From assembly GCA_946491915.1 (NCBI GenBank), contig CAMLYR010000083.1:1-6660 (forward strand): a stretch of DNA of 6,660 bases. The letters run 5' to 3'. A program made the position numbers and the translations under genes. The notes beneath the pieces were generated by a model, which searched no databases, was not told the origin of the DNA, and saw only the letters and a program-made list of their open reading frames with translations. Below are positions 5,542 through 6,660 of this stretch, piece after piece (the first letter of the stretch is position 1; every line of letters starts with the position of its first letter). Source of the stretch: an uncultured Clostridium sp. (GTDB lineage Bacteria; Bacillota_A; Clostridia; TANB77; CAG-508).

Positions 5542-6468
5542 ATGGCAAGAAAGAAAAAAACAAGTATAAAAAAATTATTATCAGGAATCATTGCATTAAT
5601 CATTGTAGGAATTGCAGGAATACTAGGCACAAATGAAGAATTTGTAAATACAGTTTCCAACACGGGAGAACAAACCAATAGTCAAAATGAACAACAAATA
5701 GAATTTGTAGCGCAAGAGGATTTGTCGATAGATTTTATAGATGTTGGACAAGCTGATAGTATTTTAATTCAAAATCAAGATCAAGTCATGTTAATAGACG
5801 CAGGAACAAATGAAGAAGGAGAAACAGTTGTAAATTATCTAAAAAATCTTGGAATTACAAAGATAGATTATTTAATAGGAACACATCCACATGAAGATCA
5901 TATTGGTGGATTAGACGATGTGATAAACCATTTTGACATTGGACAAATTTATATGCCGAAAATAGAAACAACAACCAAAACATTTGAAGATGTATTAGAT
6001 GCTATAGAAACCAAAAATTTAACAGTAACAGCTCCTAACAAAGGTGATAAAATTGAGCTAGGACAAGCAGTAGGAGAATTTATGACAGAACCGATACTAG
6101 ATGAAGACAATTTAAATGTATCATCACTTGTTCTTAGACTAGAATTTGGAAATACCAGTTACTTATTTATGGGAGATGCAGAAGAGGAAAATGAAGAAAC
6201 AATCAATTGGCCAAAAACAGATGTGTTAAAAGTAGGACATCATGGATCTAGTACAAGTAGTAGTGAAAGTTTTTTAGAACAAGTACAACCGAAATATGCA
6301 ATTATTATGGCTGGAAAAGATAATTCTTATGGATTGCCAACACAAGAAACAATAGATAAATTAAACAATATAGGATGTGAAATATATAGAACAGACGAAG
6401 ATGGAACAATTCAAATGACATCTGATGGGAATACAATACAAATAAAGACTACAAATAGTGCAAAATAA
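5542..6468 (+). CDS. Membrane-anchored ComEC/Rec2-like MBL-fold hydrolase
   Basis: A 308-residue metallo-beta-lactamase-fold protein resembling the detached C-terminal domain of the competence protein ComEC. Residues 1-11 are basic (MARKKKTSIKK) and 12-29 are hydrophobic, a signal peptide or N-terminal anchor that places the enzyme outside the membrane. The domain starts with IDFIDVGQADSILI (63-76), followed by LIDAG (84-88), the metal-binding HPHEDH (115-120), GD at 211-212, and VGHHGSSTSS (231-240). The motif usually ending YGHP reads YGLP (263-266). The start is the ATG at 5542, with GGAGGAGG at 5527-5534 and a 7-base gap; the upstream ATG at 5518 lacks a site. ComEC MBL domains are thought to degrade DNA; this protein has no channel domain, so nuclease or other phosphodiesterase activity on extracellular substrates is inference. 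It forms a unit with the DUF3006 gene. Confidence 0.9.
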   Translation: MARKKKTSIKKLLSGIIALIIVGIAGILGTNEEFVNTVSNTGEQTNSQNEQQIEFVAQEDLSIDFIDVGQADSILIQNQDQVMLIDAGTNEEGETVVNYLKNLGITKIDYLIGTHPHEDHIGGLDDVINHFDIGQIYMPKIETTTKTFEDVLDAIETKNLTVTAPNKGDKIELGQAVGEFMTEPILDEDNLNVSSLVLRLEFGNTSYLFMGDAEEENEETINWPKTDVLKVGHHGSSTSSSESFLEQVQPKYAIIMAGKDNSYGLPTQETIDKLNNIGCEIYRTDEDGTIQMTSDGNTIQIKTTNSAK

Positions 6469-6499
6469 AGCAGATAGTATTTAAACTGTCTGCTTTATT
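6464..6499 (+). terminator. Intrinsic terminator of the MBL gene
   Basis: AATAAAGCAGATAGT (6464-6478) pairs with ACTGTCTGCTTTATT (6485-6499) across a 6-base loop, with one T-G pair. The stem includes the MBL stop codon (TAA 6466-6468). The following sequence is T-rich (TGTATATATGTTTTT). Position and GC-rich core fit a Rho-independent terminator. Confidence 0.8.
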
Positions 6500-6596
6500 G
6501 TATATATGTTTTTGCTGAGACTAGTGGACAATGGGGAAGTATTTATAAATTATTTCATTACGAATGTGATTGGAAAATATTTAGAAATTCTTAAAG

Positions 6597-6659
6597 CATT
6601 TTATGGAAAATGTTCACGTCGAACGTAGTGAGGACTAAGTGAAAGGGTGCCATAAAATG
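6597..6659 (+). repeat. Nested inverted repeat of unknown type at the right edge
   Basis: CATTTTATGG (6597-6606) pairs with CCATAAAATG (6650-6659). In the same register, TTCAC (6613-6617) pairs with GTGAA (6639-6643), and an inner GTC/GAC pair (6618-6620 with 6633-6635) closes a loop containing GAACGTAGTGAG. The result is a two-stem structure with a purine-rich internal loop, either a structured RNA or the end of a mobile element cut by the window. I do not recognise a known riboswitch or RNA family. The rest of 6500-6596 shows no gene or signal I can support. Confidence 0.55.
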
Positions 6660-6660
6660 A

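Noticed and set aside
6514..6519. CTGAGA, a core motif of TPP riboswitches
   Set aside because: The required GGGGTGC-type partner and the second conserved helix are absent nearby.
6521..6625. Small GTG-initiated frame after the MBL terminator
   Set aside because: No Shine-Dalgarno, only about 35 codons, and its end runs into the inverted repeat; coding is unsupported.
6641..6651. AAAGGGTGCC resembling the T-box AGGGTGG motif
   Set aside because: The match is partial; no ACCGCG continuation, specifier stem or terminator is visible, and the sequence ends.
1..6660. CRISPR array, tRNA or rRNA genes
   Set aside because: No regularly spaced direct repeats, no cloverleaf with the TTCGA/TTCAA arm, and no rRNA-like stretch were seen.

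Overview
The window is AT-rich (roughly 30% G+C by eye). It has strong AAAGGAGG-type ribosome binding sites, TTGACA/TATAAT-type promoters, heavy AGA and ATA codon use, and clostridial-looking proteins. All of this suggests a low-GC Firmicute, most likely an uncultured Clostridia-type gut or anaerobic bacterium. The species cannot be named from the sequence.

Layout. (1) Bases 1-1547 hold the C-terminal half of isoleucyl-tRNA synthetase (ileS), of the eukaryote-like 'type 2' form; the 5' half lies outside the window. (2) Bases 1537-2774 form a compact mobile element. A 55-bp inverted repeat, 53/55 identical between the two ends, flanks a Y1-type (HUH) REP-associated tyrosine transposase that carries an extra C-terminal helix-turn-helix. 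Between the repeats lie a terminator-like hairpin, a clean promoter for the transposase, two hairpins after the transposase, and a second promoter pointing out of the element. The left repeat supplies the last codons and the stop of ileS. The right repeat ends at the first base of the Shine-Dalgarno of the next gene. (3) Bases 2789-4925 encode a two-gene ABC transporter of the NatAB/YhaQP type: an ATPase followed, with a one-base gap, by an ABC-2 permease. (4) Bases 4959-6499 hold a small transcription unit. Its promoter has the -10 box buried in a 20-bp perfect inverted repeat. It encodes a DUF3006 protein with a TTG start and a membrane-anchored ComEC/Rec2-like metallo-beta-lactamase-fold hydrolase, and ends in an intrinsic terminator. 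(5) Bases 6500-6660 contain no convincing gene; the last 63 bases form a nested inverted repeat that I cannot assign.

How the parts relate. The housekeeping gene ileS and the ABC operon were probably near neighbours before the element arrived between them. The element now provides the ileS stop codon, a terminator-like hairpin behind ileS and the best visible promoter for the ABC operon. The DUF3006/MBL pair is a recurrent Firmicute pairing of unknown role. The most unusual points are the exact fit of the element between two genes, the outward promoter, the promoter-overlapping palindrome, a Leu in place of the usual His in the 'YGHP' motif of the MBL protein, and the unexplained structured sequence at the right edge.
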